A stretch of 36,532 nt of DNA from Nitrospirota bacterium (GCA_035516965.1 DATIZR010000075.1:1-36532); one strand, 5' to 3'; numbered from the stretch's first letter, positions 22,898-31,626 are shown. Translations and numbers: made by a program. The notes: generated by a model from the sequence alone, not told the origin.

Positions 22898-24175
22898 ATG
22901 AACACGGCGCTGAATAAAAATCAGGAAACCGTCGATGCCGTATTTTTTCTGAGCGATCTAATCGGGACGAAAGTCCTGAACGGCGATAAGAGAATAGGTA
23001 AATTAGGAGATCTCGCAATTATTGAAAGAGAAAAACTTCCAGTTGTAACTCATTTCATCGTAAAGAGGCCGTTCGGAAGAAAATCTCTGCTTGTTCCCTG
23101 GGAGCGGGTTGTCGCGGTCTCAGCACGAAGGCTTATTATCGATCTCGAAGAGCCGGAGCAGTATGAAGGAGAGCCTGCGGAATCTCAGGTCCTGCTCGGC
23201 GATCATGTTCTGGACAAAAAAGTCCTCGATATGGACGACAATGAGATTGACATCGTCTATGACGTGAAACTCGCCCGGCGCAATAAAGTCCTTTACGTTA
23301 CCGATGTGGATTTCAGCAGGTACGCCCTGTTTAAACGGCTCGGCCTTATCCGGCTCATGGAACTGCTCTTCAGCGGGACGAATCTATTAAAGAAAGAAAC
23401 GCTTTCATGGTCCTACGTACAGCCATTGCCCGAACATCTCGGAAGTTTCAAGGGGAACGTCAAGCTGAACGTTCTGAAGGAGAAACTTACGGAAATTCAG
23501 CCGGTAGATCTTGCCGATATTCTCGAAGAACTGAGCGGGGAGCAGCGGCTTGCGATTTTTAATCAACTCGAGACCGAACACGCATCGGACACGCTTGAAG
23601 AGGTCGAGCCCCGAGTACAGCGTCAGCTTATTTCCTCGATAAAGAAAGAGCGCGCAGCCGAACTGATCAACGCCATGACCCCTGCGCAGGCTGCGGATAT
23701 CCTTGCCATTTTGCCTGGAAGCGAAGCAGATGATATCCTGAAGCTGATCGACAGGGAAAACGCGACGAAGATTCAATCGATGCTTGAAAAGCAGGACCAA
23801 AAGATAATAAACTTTTCCACATCGCAGTTCATCAAACTCCCGCCCGATACTGCGGTAGGTTATGTTGAGGACCGGTTCCCCGAAATCGCACGGGATAAAG
23901 ATGAGATCATGTACATCTATGTCGTAGACGAAAAGAACGTTTTATTGGGAGTAGTAGATCTTAAAGAAGTGCTGAAAACGAAAAACGAAGAGAAACTTGC
24001 GGACATCATGACAACAAATGTGATTCAGTTAAATCCTGAAAATACTCTTCTCGAAGCAGCCGAAATGTTTTCGCGCTATAGCTTCCGGTCACTTCCCGTG
24101 GTCGATGAAAAAAATGTCATCATCGGAGTGATTCCCTATAGAGATGTTATGAACCTGAAACACAAATTTGTTTAA
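22898..24175 (+). CDS. Soluble PRC-barrel / MgtE-N / CBS protein (MgtE sensor without its channel)
   Basis: The 425-residue protein begins with two PRC-barrel-like repeats (about 15-90 and 100-150). An MgtE N-terminal helical domain follows (about 185-300, LKEKLTEIQPVDLADILEEL, AAELINAMTPAQAADIL). It ends with a CBS pair (about 300-425, LGVVDLKEVL, IIGVIPYRDVMNL). In MgtE magnesium channels, the N and CBS domains bind Mg2+ in the cytosol and close the membrane pore. No membrane segment follows here: the protein stops after the CBS pair. Its place in the operon of an NRAMP-related transporter suggests that it gates or senses for that transporter. GGGAGG precedes the ATG. Confidence 0.9.
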   Translation: MNTALNKNQETVDAVFFLSDLIGTKVLNGDKRIGKLGDLAIIEREKLPVVTHFIVKRPFGRKSLLVPWERVVAVSARRLIIDLEEPEQYEGEPAESQVLLGDHVLDKKVLDMDDNEIDIVYDVKLARRNKVLYVTDVDFSRYALFKRLGLIRLMELLFSGTNLLKKETLSWSYVQPLPEHLGSFKGNVKLNVLKEKLTEIQPVDLADILEELSGEQRLAIFNQLETEHASDTLEEVEPRVQRQLISSIKKERAAELINAMTPAQAADILAILPGSEADDILKLIDRENATKIQSMLEKQDQKIINFSTSQFIKLPPDTAVGYVEDRFPEIARDKDEIMYIYVVDEKNVLLGVVDLKEVLKTKNEEKLADIMTTNVIQLNPENTLLEAAEMFSRYSFRSLPVVDEKNVIIGVIPYRDVMNLKHKFV

Positions 24176-24253
24176 GGCAATGTGGGCAAGAGATATGTCG
24201 CACGGCAACATGGTGGCTGCCGTAGCTTCCATCCAAGTCAAAATGCATAATTC

Positions 24254-24282
24254 TTGACTTCTTTGTCATGATAGAGTAAAAA
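24254..24282 (+). promoter_or_regulatory. Promoter of the manganese riboswitch and exporter
   Basis: TTGACT at 24254-24259, a 17-base spacer and TAAAAA at 24277-24282 place transcription start near 24289, exactly where the riboswitch begins. Confidence 0.55.
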
Positions 24283-24283
24283 G

Positions 24284-24428
24284 AGGTTCAGTCCCGAGGG
24301 GGAGTAGCTCCATCGTACAGGGTCAACATACTGGCTTTTAAAGCCTGGCCCTGCAATTGGTTTGAACCAATGAGCGAGACCTTCGGCGTTGCGGTTATCC
24401 TGCCGCGCGCCGGAAGTCTCGCTTTTTT
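24284..24428 (+). ncRNA. yybP-ykoY manganese riboswitch with intrinsic terminator
   Basis: The aptamer shows the family landmarks: GGGGGAGTAGCTCC in the first loop arm (about 24298-24311), ACAGGGTCAACATACTGG in the second (about 24317-24334), and the GCGAGACC closing segment. The expression platform is a long terminator (24374-24428): GCGAGAC-x-TTCGGCG ... CGCCGGAA-GTCTCGC followed by TTTTTT. Mn2+ binding docks the two arms and stabilises the aptamer, which prevents terminator formation, so the exporter gene is switched on when manganese is high. Confidence 0.88.
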
Positions 24429-24449
24429 ATTTTAAAGGAGATCGCGCAA

Positions 24450-25100
24450 ATGACAGCTTTTCTTACCTCGATGCTGTTTGTGGTCCTTGCTGAAATGGGA
24501 GACAAGACCCAGCTCCTGGCAATTGCTTTTGCAACACGGTTCAAGGCGTCTACTGTACTCTGGGCGGTCTTTGTGTCTACCGCTGCCAACCATTTTATCG
24601 CTGTCGAAGTCGGGACGTGGCTCACGAATTTTATTCCGATTAGCTATATTCAGATAGCTGCGTCCGCTTCTTTCATCTTTTTCGGCCTCTGGACCATTCG
24701 TGGCGACCAGTTGGAGGATGAGGATAAACGCTTCAGCTTTAGCCCATTCTGGACTGTTGCATTTGCCTTCTTCATTGCAGAGATGGGGGATAAGACGCAG
24801 CTCGCAACAGTTGCTCTCGCTGCGAAATATCAAACAGTACTGCCGGTATGGATGGGATCGACAACCGGGATGATGATTGCAGATGCGGTCGGAATTGGAG
24901 TAGGTGTCGTGCTCGGGAAGAAGAGTCCTGAGAAAGTAATGAAATGGGGCGCAGCGGGCATTTTCATCCTTTTTGGCTTTTACGGCTTGCATGAAGCCCT
25001 TCCAGTCCGTTTTTTAACTCAATTCTTCGAAATTGGTGCAATCATTCTCGTCACTGGAGCGGTGCTACTCATCGGCCGACCATGGATCAGCCGTCGCTGA
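24450..25100 (+). CDS. GDT1/UPF0016 manganese exporter (MneA-like)
   Basis: The 216-residue membrane protein carries the two inverted-repeat signatures of the UPF0016/TMEM165 family: AEMGDKTQLLAI near residue 15 and AEMGDKTQLATV near residue 109, each in a predicted membrane helix. A charged loop (DQLEDEDKR) joins the halves. Family members exchange Mn2+ or Ca2+ for protons; bacterial MneA exports manganese. The yybP-ykoY riboswitch upstream confirms manganese as the likely substrate. AAAGGAG precedes the ATG. It is the last gene of the island and lies outside the NRAMP operon, with its own promoter. Confidence 0.94.
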   Translation: MTAFLTSMLFVVLAEMGDKTQLLAIAFATRFKASTVLWAVFVSTAANHFIAVEVGTWLTNFIPISYIQIAASASFIFFGLWTIRGDQLEDEDKRFSFSPFWTVAFAFFIAEMGDKTQLATVALAAKYQTVLPVWMGSTTGMMIADAVGIGVGVVLGKKSPEKVMKWGAAGIFILFGFYGLHEALPVRFLTQFFEIGAIILVTGAVLLIGRPWISRR

Positions 25101-25277
25101 ATAATGACCGGCATGAATCGAGATCCGATATATAAACACAACATGATTGTAAGATGGATTTATCTATCCCAAAAGAGATCTCACCAATTGATTTCTCAAC
25201 ATGTTTATTATTGGCTCTCGGGATCAGGTTCAATTGCGGCTCACTATGAAAAAAATCCGGGGATATTCTTTGGGGTA

Positions 25278-25300
25278 TTTTGAAAAGCATTTTTTCAAAA
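25278..25300. repeat. 9-bp inverted repeat near the right island end
   Basis: TTTTGAAAA and TTTTCAAAA flank a 5-base spacer, about 42 bases inside the right end. The region from 25101 holds no gene. It may be an integrase or excision-factor site, or a weak terminator for the exporter. Confidence 0.4.
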
Positions 25301-25341
25301 AACATTCTGAATTCAAATTCTTGTACAAACTGATTCGCGGA

Positions 25342-25356
25342 CGTTGGGACCACCAT
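25342..25356 (+). repeat. attR-side core repeat of the integrated element
   Basis: CGTTGGGACCACCAT is identical to the 3' end of tRNA-Glu at 8609-8623. It is not part of any tRNA here, as expected for the duplicated core left at the far end of an integrated element. Confidence 0.88.
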
Positions 25357-25385
25357 GACATAGTCTGAAGAAATGCAACCAGGTG

Positions 25386-25420
25386 AATAAGCCCCATGAT
25401 AGAAATGGGGCTTATTTTTT
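25386..25420 (+). terminator. Terminator right after attR, probably the original tRNA-Glu terminator
   Basis: AATAAGCCCCAT pairs perfectly with ATGGGGCTTATT over 12 pairs around a 7-base loop and is followed by Ts. It lies 29 bases outside the island, where the uninterrupted tRNA-Glu transcript would have ended. Confidence 0.9.
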
Positions 25421-26594
25421 TTCTTCTGCCGACGGCAGATCCCTCTATACAGGCAAAACGCAACAGGAAAGAAGCCCTTCGAAGTGTAACACTGCAAGCT
25501 GGCACAGGGACGAGGGCTCTATCTGCATATCCCCCTGTCGCCGCCGGGAGAAGCGGGCAGTTGCGTGATCGACCAGCCAATGCGACTCCTACGCACGTTG
25601 TCCAGACGACGTCCTGTCCTATTGATAACAGGTTCAACTTGCCTATCATGCATTCTCGTACTTAGCCCCGCAGACGGTCAAAAAAGCGTTGCGAGGATGA
25701 TGCTGTTAACATCTGAGATGCACCGCCACGATGTATTGCATTTGATGTAATTTTGTATCAAGGCAATATCCCCTTACATTTTCTTGCAGTGAACTACATC
25801 GAATGACAAGTTTATTCTCGTTATAAACAGTATGTTGCATATGGTGAGATGACCAATTTCAGCGTACAAATGCTCATCATTGCAATAGATTTTTGTAAGG
25901 TGAAAATTCAAAATGCTTTGATTTTATACATTTTTATCGTGTGGTGTAGTTCTTGCTGTTACATGCATATATTGGCCATCGTGCTGCCGGCGCATCCAGA
26001 CTTTGTAATGAAAGTACTACAGAATAGTTAGTGCGGGTTAATCGTGAAAAAAGAGTCAATCGGTCATTAAAATGTCGAAAATAGTCGAAAATCATTGATT
26101 AAATCATCCTGAATGATTTATTCTTCAAGGTTACGATTCTCTTCCCTTTTATAGGGTTATCGACTCAGACGTGTAAGTCCGTTTAAGGGTTCACACTCAT
26201 GAGCTCCGGACGTCTCAAAGATCGACATTCATAAAGCCTAATATGCTGTGGCTGTCGTGCAAACCTCCTTACCAGGGACTTCAACCCCTGAATCAGTGAT
26301 GTAAAAAACAGAGAGCATTGGTCGGCTTCAGCCATGGATATTCGGAGTTCTCGTGACATCAATGCAAGAAGAGCGGAGGCGAACGTTCCGCAATTGCGGA
26401 GAGTTGATTGCTGAAAGGCGAACCCGCCGAGCCGCATCTTTGCCTTGATTATCCGGACCGGAAGCCGGCAGGGATCTTTTCGCGCGCAATGACCGCGAGC
26501 CGGTAACGAGTGCAATGGGCGCGTCTTGAAAGGGACAACGCCGCAGCGCCCCGAGTTGTCAGAAGGAAGTCGGAAAGAGAAGACCGGACTGATC
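25421..26594. other. Long gene-poor chromosomal stretch
   Basis: About 1.2 kb without a convincing gene. The middle (about 25750-26160) is AT-rich with short open frames lacking ribosome binding sites; one of 60 residues at 25849 is hydrophobic but has no other support. The segment 26183-26520 is open on the minus strand only as a shadow. GTCGAAAATAGTCGAAAATC near 26072-26092 is a short tandem repeat. Next to an insertion site, this may be decayed DNA from earlier integrations. Confidence 0.4.
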
Positions 26595-27956
26595 GTGAAG
26601 AAAAACATCATCATAGTCCAGATCGTCTTATCCCTCCTCGCTGTCGCCGGCGGCGGGTACCTGTTTCTGATGGCAGGCAGGTCAGGTGACTTCAGCCGTC
26701 CGGCCGTCCTGCTCGTCATTGCAGGTCCGCTGATGGTCGCCGTGCTGGGATGGGTTTCACTGCGCAGGTTCTTGAAGCCGGCTCGGCTCGAAGGGCTCAA
26801 TGACGAGTTTGCCGGGTTCTCCCCGGCCTTCGACAACGATACGGGGCAGCCCCAGAAGCACCCGAAGGCCATCGAAGAAAGCCTGAGGCAATATGGGGCA
26901 TTGTTCGAAAGCGCCGCCGACGCGATGTTCATTCTGGACGGCGAAAAGGGTCGGCAGGGCAAGATATTGAAGGCCAACGGGGCGGCGTCACGGATGTACG
27001 GCTACACCGTCGAAGAGCTGCTCAAGATGAACATCAGCGATCTCGACACACCCGGACCGGCCGCAATCGTGCGGGAACGGATCGACCGCTTGGTGGCGGG
27101 GGAGACGCTGCGTGTCGAGGCCGATCGTCGCAGGAAGAACGGCACGGTGTTCGCCGTGGATATCAGCGCCGCTGCCTTTGAGACCAGCGGCCGCAAGTAC
27201 ATCCTGGCGATCGACCGCGACAGCGATGAAAAGCGGCGTTCTGCGGAGGCAATACAGCGGGAGCGTCAAAATGCGTTCGTGGCGGAACTGGCCTCCGGCC
27301 TGGCTCATGAAATCAAGAACCCGCTGGCCGGGATCAAAGCAACGATCGACGTGCTCTCGGAAGAGTCAGGCATGCCCGCAGAGGACCGGAGCGCGCTCAA
27401 GAACGTGGTCCCCAAAATCAAGCGCATCGAGTCCCTCTTGAAAATCCTGCTCAACTTCGCGAGACCGCCGAAACCGCAATTCAGCAGAACGCAGGTGAAC
27501 GCCGTCCTCGACAACGCCGTCGATCTGGCGCTGCGGGACCGGTCACACGCCAGTGACGCTGAAACAGCCGTTCGGGTGATCAGAGAGTATGATGATACCC
27601 TGCCGGAAATCGACGCGGACCCGATGCAACTGCAACAGATATTCACGAATCTGCTCCTGAATGCTTCGGAGGCAATGCCGAAGGGCGGGACCGTGTTCTT
27701 GAAGACGCTCCTCGATGCCACAACACGGACCCTCGAGGTTCGGATTTCCGATACGGGACCGGGAATCGATGAAGAAGCACGGAAGCATATCTTCCAACCG
27801 TTTTATTCAAAAAAAGCGGCGGGGCCGGGCTTGGCGATCGCCAGCCGGCTCGTCGAGGAACACGGGGGGAGCATCGGCGTACAATGTCCTGAAAACAGGG
27901 GCTCCCTGTTCATGGTACGGCTTCCCGTGAACCAGGCACAAAGGAGGCAGATATGA
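26595..27956 (+). CDS. PAS-domain sensor histidine kinase
   Basis: About 453 residues from the GTG at 26595: two N-terminal membrane segments (about 3-25 and 35-55), a PAS domain (about 95-215), a HisKA dimerisation domain with LAHEIKNPLAG (phosphorylated His238) and an ATPase domain with an N box (NLLLNASEAM) and G1 box (DTGPGID). The second glycine box is weak: AAGPGLAI in place of GTGLGLAI. The start is uncertain; the frame opens at a TTG at 26526, but GTG-AAG-AAA gives a normal membrane-protein start. The stop overlaps the response-regulator start (ATGA), so this kinase probably phosphorylates that regulator. Confidence 0.88.
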   Translation: MKKNIIIVQIVLSLLAVAGGGYLFLMAGRSGDFSRPAVLLVIAGPLMVAVLGWVSLRRFLKPARLEGLNDEFAGFSPAFDNDTGQPQKHPKAIEESLRQYGALFESAADAMFILDGEKGRQGKILKANGAASRMYGYTVEELLKMNISDLDTPGPAAIVRERIDRLVAGETLRVEADRRRKNGTVFAVDISAAAFETSGRKYILAIDRDSDEKRRSAEAIQRERQNAFVAELASGLAHEIKNPLAGIKATIDVLSEESGMPAEDRSALKNVVPKIKRIESLLKILLNFARPPKPQFSRTQVNAVLDNAVDLALRDRSHASDAETAVRVIREYDDTLPEIDADPMQLQQIFTNLLLNASEAMPKGGTVFLKTLLDATTRTLEVRISDTGPGIDEEARKHIFQPFYSKKAAGPGLAIASRLVEEHGGSIGVQCPENRGSLFMVRLPVNQAQRRQI

Positions 27957-29419
27957 CGAGTGAAGAAAAAATCTATGTTGTCGACGACGATGAGCTGATT
28001 GTTGCCACGCTCACACGGACTCTGAAAAGCAGCGGCTACGAGGTTCGCTCGTCGACCACAACAGACGGTATAATCGGCAAGATACAATCGTGGTCTCCCG
28101 ATGTCGTACTGCTCGACATCCGCCTGGGGAACCAGAACGGCATAGATGTCCTGAGGGACATTGTGAAGCGGGAACTGCCTGTACAGGTCGTTATGCTGAC
28201 GGCGGATGACAAGGCGGAAACCGCCGTGAAGGCAATGAAAATCGGCGCCGCGGATTACCTTACGAAGCCGTTCAACATCGAAGAGGTCAAGATCGTGATC
28301 CGCAACATCATCGAAAAGAACCGTCTGCAGCAGGAGGTCGCCTATCTCAGAAAGGTCCAAGCGGAGACCTTCGAGAAGGAAATCATCGGCGAGTCAAAAA
28401 CGGTGCAGGAAATCAAGGCAAAGATAAGAAAAATCGCGGCGGCATCGGTTTCCACGCTGCTGATCACCGGAGAAAGCGGGACCGGGAAGGAGTTGTTCGC
28501 CCGGTACGCGCATCGCCTGTTCCATGAGCACGCGAAGAAGGGCTTTGCCCCCTTCATCAAGGTCAATTGCGCTGCGCTTCCGGAAACACTGCTCGAGAGC
28601 GAGCTCTTCGGCTACGAGAAGGGCTCATTCACCGATGCAAAGTCGGACAAGAAGGGACTGTTCGAGCAGGCGCAGGGCGGGTCCATCCTTCTCGATGAGA
28701 TCGGCGATATGAAAATGAACCTCCAGGGGAAACTGCTCCGGGTGCTGGAGGAGCGGATGATCCGGCCCGTAGGAGGTAGCGAGGAGATCCCGATCGATGT
28801 CACCGTTATCGCCACCACGAACCGGAATCTCGCGGAAGCAGTCGAGGAGGGAGCGTTCCGCGCGGACCTGTTCTTCCGGTTGAGCACGTTCTACCTGCAC
28901 GTACCACCCCTCCGGGAACGGAAGGAGGACATCCCGCCTATCATCCGGTACTTTCTGACGCAATTCGCCGGCCGGTACAAACAGAAGGCGTCTTCCTGCA
29001 TCTCTCCGGAGGTTGAAAAGATCCTGACCTCTTTTCACTGGCCGGGGAACATCAGAGAGCTCAGGAACCTGCTTGAGCGGCTCGTGGTCCTCGAAGGGGC
29101 GGAAGAAATCCGTCCCGAGCATTTACCGGGCTGGCTGATGGGCAAGTCCGGCGTGCTCTCTTCGCCCTCCGCGCTTCGGATCTCACTTCCTGCGCAGGGG
29201 GTGTCGCTGGACGACGTCGAAAAGGACCTCATCCTCCAGGCGCTTGGACGTACGAACAACAATAAATCACAGGCGGCAAAACTCTTGAATATCAGCTATG
29301 ATGCCTTTCGATATCAGGTGAAGAAATTCGGGTTGGAAGTAGGAGGAGCCGTGCCGTCGAATGGTCGAAGTTCTTACCCGGACGCCGCATGCGCCGATCG
29401 CACAACAACGGAAAAATGA
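27953..29419 (+). CDS. NtrC-family sigma-54-dependent response regulator
   Basis: The 488-residue protein has a receiver (1-120, VDDDE, phospho-Asp55 in LLDIRLG, Lys in TKPF), an AAA+ domain (about 140-375) with Walker A GESGTGKE (Lys179), and a Fis-type helix-turn-helix (about 420-460, NNKSQAAKLLNISYDAFRYQVKKFG). The sigma-54 contact loop, normally GAFTGA, reads GSFTDA (224-229): Ser for Ala and Asp for the second Gly, a notable change at a sensitive place. It overlaps the kinase gene by four bases and has AAAGGAGG upstream. Likely targets are the sigma-54 promoters at 30434 and 34890. Confidence 0.93.
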   Translation: MTSEEKIYVVDDDELIVATLTRTLKSSGYEVRSSTTTDGIIGKIQSWSPDVVLLDIRLGNQNGIDVLRDIVKRELPVQVVMLTADDKAETAVKAMKIGAADYLTKPFNIEEVKIVIRNIIEKNRLQQEVAYLRKVQAETFEKEIIGESKTVQEIKAKIRKIAAASVSTLLITGESGTGKELFARYAHRLFHEHAKKGFAPFIKVNCAALPETLLESELFGYEKGSFTDAKSDKKGLFEQAQGGSILLDEIGDMKMNLQGKLLRVLEERMIRPVGGSEEIPIDVTVIATTNRNLAEAVEEGAFRADLFFRLSTFYLHVPPLRERKEDIPPIIRYFLTQFAGRYKQKASSCISPEVEKILTSFHWPGNIRELRNLLERLVVLEGAEEIRPEHLPGWLMGKSGVLSSPSALRISLPAQGVSLDDVEKDLILQALGRTNNNKSQAAKLLNISYDAFRYQVKKFGLEVGGAVPSNGRSSYPDAACADRTTTEK

Positions 29420-29423
29420 ATGG

Positions 29424-30140
29424 CTAAACAGGCGCAATCGGAGGCGACGTGAACTGAACTCCCGACAGGTAGGTTGCTACCGTTTCTCCGCTGCGGCACC
29501 ATCTGACCACGCCGGTGCAATGTGTTTGTTCATCGCGCAGCGTCAGGACGCGGCCTGGAGCGAGGGGATGATTAATCCTGATGCACATGCCGGCGTCGCT
29601 GATATCAAGGACGCTGGCTGCAAGCGTAAGGGGATCCCTCTCGTTGGGCGAAGGAAGGGTAAAGCATGTAATAGACTTGTAGACCGGCTTTCGCTCATGC
29701 TTTCGGACATCGCTGCTGATCCACTTGATAAAATCATTGGCGTCTTTTAAGGCCCTGCTCTCATCGCGGAGCAGCGGCTTACCCGTCATCAGGATCCGAT
29801 CCACAAACTTCTTTACCACCTCAAGGTCGAAAGGCTTGTCCATGAGCAGGTGAGCGTTACCCTCGATCACTTCCATCATCGGTCTTGTTATCTCGTCTCC
29901 CGACATCATGATTATCCTCGTTCCCGGCGAAGAGTGCCTGACCTTTTTCATAATATCCAGACCGCACATGTCCGGAAGGTTCAGGTCGAGAATGCATACG
30001 TCGAATCGATCCCTGTCGAGCGCCGCAAGTGCCGCCGCACCCGTGGAAGCAGTCACAACCGTGGTATCATGATCTCTGAAGGTAGCACAGAGCCCATACA
30101 GGATGAGGTTTTCATCGTCAACGAGAAGTATTTTTCTCAT
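29424..30140 (-). CDS. REC-PilZ response regulator
   Basis: A complete receiver (residues 1-118: LLVDDEN, phospho-Asp in CILDLNLPDM, MSGDE, Lys in MDKPFD) is followed by a PilZ domain (about 145-235) with RKHER (RxxxR) and DISDAG (DxSxxG), the two cyclic di-GMP contact motifs. Unlike the REC-PilZ protein at 494-1252, this one keeps all phosphorylation residues. It is convergent with the sigma-54 regulator gene, the stops being four bases apart, so it is transcribed separately. It may link a histidine kinase, possibly the one nearby, to c-di-GMP-controlled output. Confidence 0.92.
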   Translation of the reverse strand: MRKILLVDDENLILYGLCATFRDHDTTVVTASTGAAALAALDRDRFDVCILDLNLPDMCGLDIMKKVRHSSPGTRIIMMSGDEITRPMMEVIEGNAHLLMDKPFDLEVVKKFVDRILMTGKPLLRDESRALKDANDFIKWISSDVRKHERKPVYKSITCFTLPSPNERDPLTLAASVLDISDAGMCIRINHPLAPGRVLTLRDEQTHCTGVVRWCRSGETVATYLSGVQFTSPPIAPV

Positions 30141-30433
30141 TCTATCAGTATCAACAATTCTTCTCTCTGTTAAGATCTGTGAACAAAATGCGCCGACATG
30201 CTCATGGCTTCATTATTAAAAAGCAATTACTGTACCATTCAGGTGCTGAATGCGCATGTCCAAACATTTCAGAGCATTACTACCGGTCATAGCAGGGAGG
30301 GTGCCTCGGACGGCCGAGCTCTTCCGGTGAAAAGACCTCATCTCTGCGGGAATTTTCCGAATGGGGTATAAAGATAGGCAGCACGCGTTAACCTAACTGG
30401 TTGTATTTTGATAAATGGTATTGATGATAAGAC

Positions 30434-30450
30434 TGGCATGCGAATTGCTA
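30434..30450 (+). promoter_or_regulatory. Sigma-54 promoter before the TPR gene cluster
   Basis: TGGCATGCGAATTGCTA matches the -24/-12 consensus (TGGCAC-N5-TTGCW), with exactly ten bases between the invariant GG and GC. Transcription would start near 30460, leaving a leader of about 170 bases. Confidence 0.72.
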
Positions 30451-30632
30451 GTACTGCAGCGCTAGCGCAGAGGTTTGATGGTCACCGGGGAAGAAGTAGG
30501 GATGTGGCGGCTATCGGGCTGATGGGTGGAACTAAGCAGCAGTGCGTATGATTCGCTGTTGTCAATCCCGCGACTTGGATTCCCCGGCTCCAGCCGGGGA
30601 GGAAGGCATCGTGAACCGTGGGAGGTCGCGTT
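30451..30632 (+). other. Leader of the TPR cluster with strong hairpin
   Basis: TCCCCGGC (30581-30588) pairs with GCCGGGGA (30593-30600) around a 4-base loop, 33 bases before the first gene and without a T-run. GCGCTAGCGC near 30459 is palindromic. I see no known riboswitch here. Confidence 0.45.
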
Positions 30633-31556
30633 ATGATAGGGAGCCTCTGGCTCCAGCCGCAGCGGGTTCCCCTGATACCCATGAAAGCGCAATTCTGGCG
30701 TCGTACCGGGAGCAACGGCATCCCGGACGATCGTCCCGTTTCGAAGGTCCGGACATCCTTGCCCGGACTTTCGTCGGCAAAGAGAGCCGGCACAGCAATG
30801 GCAACAGCGCTGGCCCTGGGAATCGTTGCTGTTTTGGCGACGGCGGCCTTATTGAGAAATACTGTCTGGCATACCAGGCTCGATCTCTGGCAGAACGTGG
30901 TCGCGAAAAGCCCGGAGAAGGCCAGACCGCGTAACAACCTGGGAAGTTCGCTCTACACAGGCGGACGATACGAAGATGCAATCAGGGAATTTCGGATTGC
31001 CCTGCGCATCTCACCGAACTATGCGGAGGCCCGCTATAATCTCGGCAACACGCTCGGGAAAGAGGGACGCTTTGCGGAGGCAGAGGAGGAACTGCTCGCC
31101 GCGATCCGTCTTGCCCCGGATTATTTCAAGGCGCACCTGACCCTGGGTGAGATCTACTCAAGGATTGGCCGTGTGGAGGAAGCGCTGAGCGAACTCGAAA
31201 CCGCGAAAAGCCTGCGTCCTCTCGATCCCGCCGTGGACTTCAACCGGGCGGAAGTGTACGACCGGCAAGGCAGGTTTGCGGAAGCCGTCAGTGCATACCA
31301 TGAGTCCCTCAAGAAAGATCCTGATTACCGGCAGGCACACAACAACTTGGGCGCCCTCTATGGGAAGCTCGGGCGTTATCAGGAGGCCATGGGGGAATTT
31401 CAGGCGGTGATCCGCATTGATCCCGGCGATGCCGGCGCCCATTATAATCTTGGCGTGATCTACGGAAAGCTCGGCCTCGCCGAGGAGAGCAGGGAGGAAT
31501 TCCGCGCATTCGAGGCGTTGCGTGCTTCCCGCCCGGGGGCCGCGATTGCGCCGTAA
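30633..31556 (+). CDS. Membrane-anchored TPR protein, truncated paralogue 1
   Basis: After about 45 N-terminal residues comes one membrane segment (MATALALGIVAVLATAALLR), then the sequence WHTRLDLWQNVVAKSPEKARPRNNLG, then about six TPR repeats (EDAIREFRIALRISPNYAEARYNLG and similar). The membrane-plus-linker part matches the last membrane helix and linker of the full-length protein at 32652 (WEDVIQKSPEKARGYNGLG). This gene therefore keeps only the C-terminal portion of that architecture. The ATG at 30633 lies seven bases after GGGAGG; a GTG at 30618 is also in frame. TPR repeats usually scaffold protein complexes. It follows a sigma-54 promoter. Confidence 0.82.
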   Translation: MIGSLWLQPQRVPLIPMKAQFWRRTGSNGIPDDRPVSKVRTSLPGLSSAKRAGTAMATALALGIVAVLATAALLRNTVWHTRLDLWQNVVAKSPEKARPRNNLGSSLYTGGRYEDAIREFRIALRISPNYAEARYNLGNTLGKEGRFAEAEEELLAAIRLAPDYFKAHLTLGEIYSRIGRVEEALSELETAKSLRPLDPAVDFNRAEVYDRQGRFAEAVSAYHESLKKDPDYRQAHNNLGALYGKLGRYQEAMGEFQAVIRIDPGDAGAHYNLGVIYGKLGLAEESREEFRAFEALRASRPGAAIAP

Positions 31557-31626
31557 ATGTCGGGGCGCCTCTGCCGGAGGGGCCGATCGGGGTCCCGGGG
31601 ATGGACGGGCCATCGCGGGAAATCTC

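Larger units (their letters stand above)
8609..25356 (+). mobile_element. Mobilizable genomic island in tRNA-Glu carrying divalent-metal transport genes
   Basis: The island is defined by the 15-bp direct repeats at its ends, a tyrosine integrase just inside the tRNA end, a MobF relaxase, a ParM/ParR-like pair and an AlpA-like regulator. It is more AT-rich than the flanks. No type IV secretion genes are present, so it would need a helper for conjugation. The cargo is a CDF exporter, a porin/NRAMP/MgtE-like operon and a manganese exporter. Replacing it by one repeat copy would restore a tRNA-Glu followed directly by the terminator at 25386-25420. Confidence 0.88.

Noticed and set aside
8609-25356. 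Self-transmissible conjugative element (ICE)
   Set aside because: A relaxase is present, but I find no coupling protein, VirB4-like ATPase or other mating-pore genes, so it is called mobilizable only.
25849-26031. 60-codon hydrophobic open frame
   Set aside because: It lies in AT-rich DNA, has no ribosome binding site, and has no supporting neighbour.
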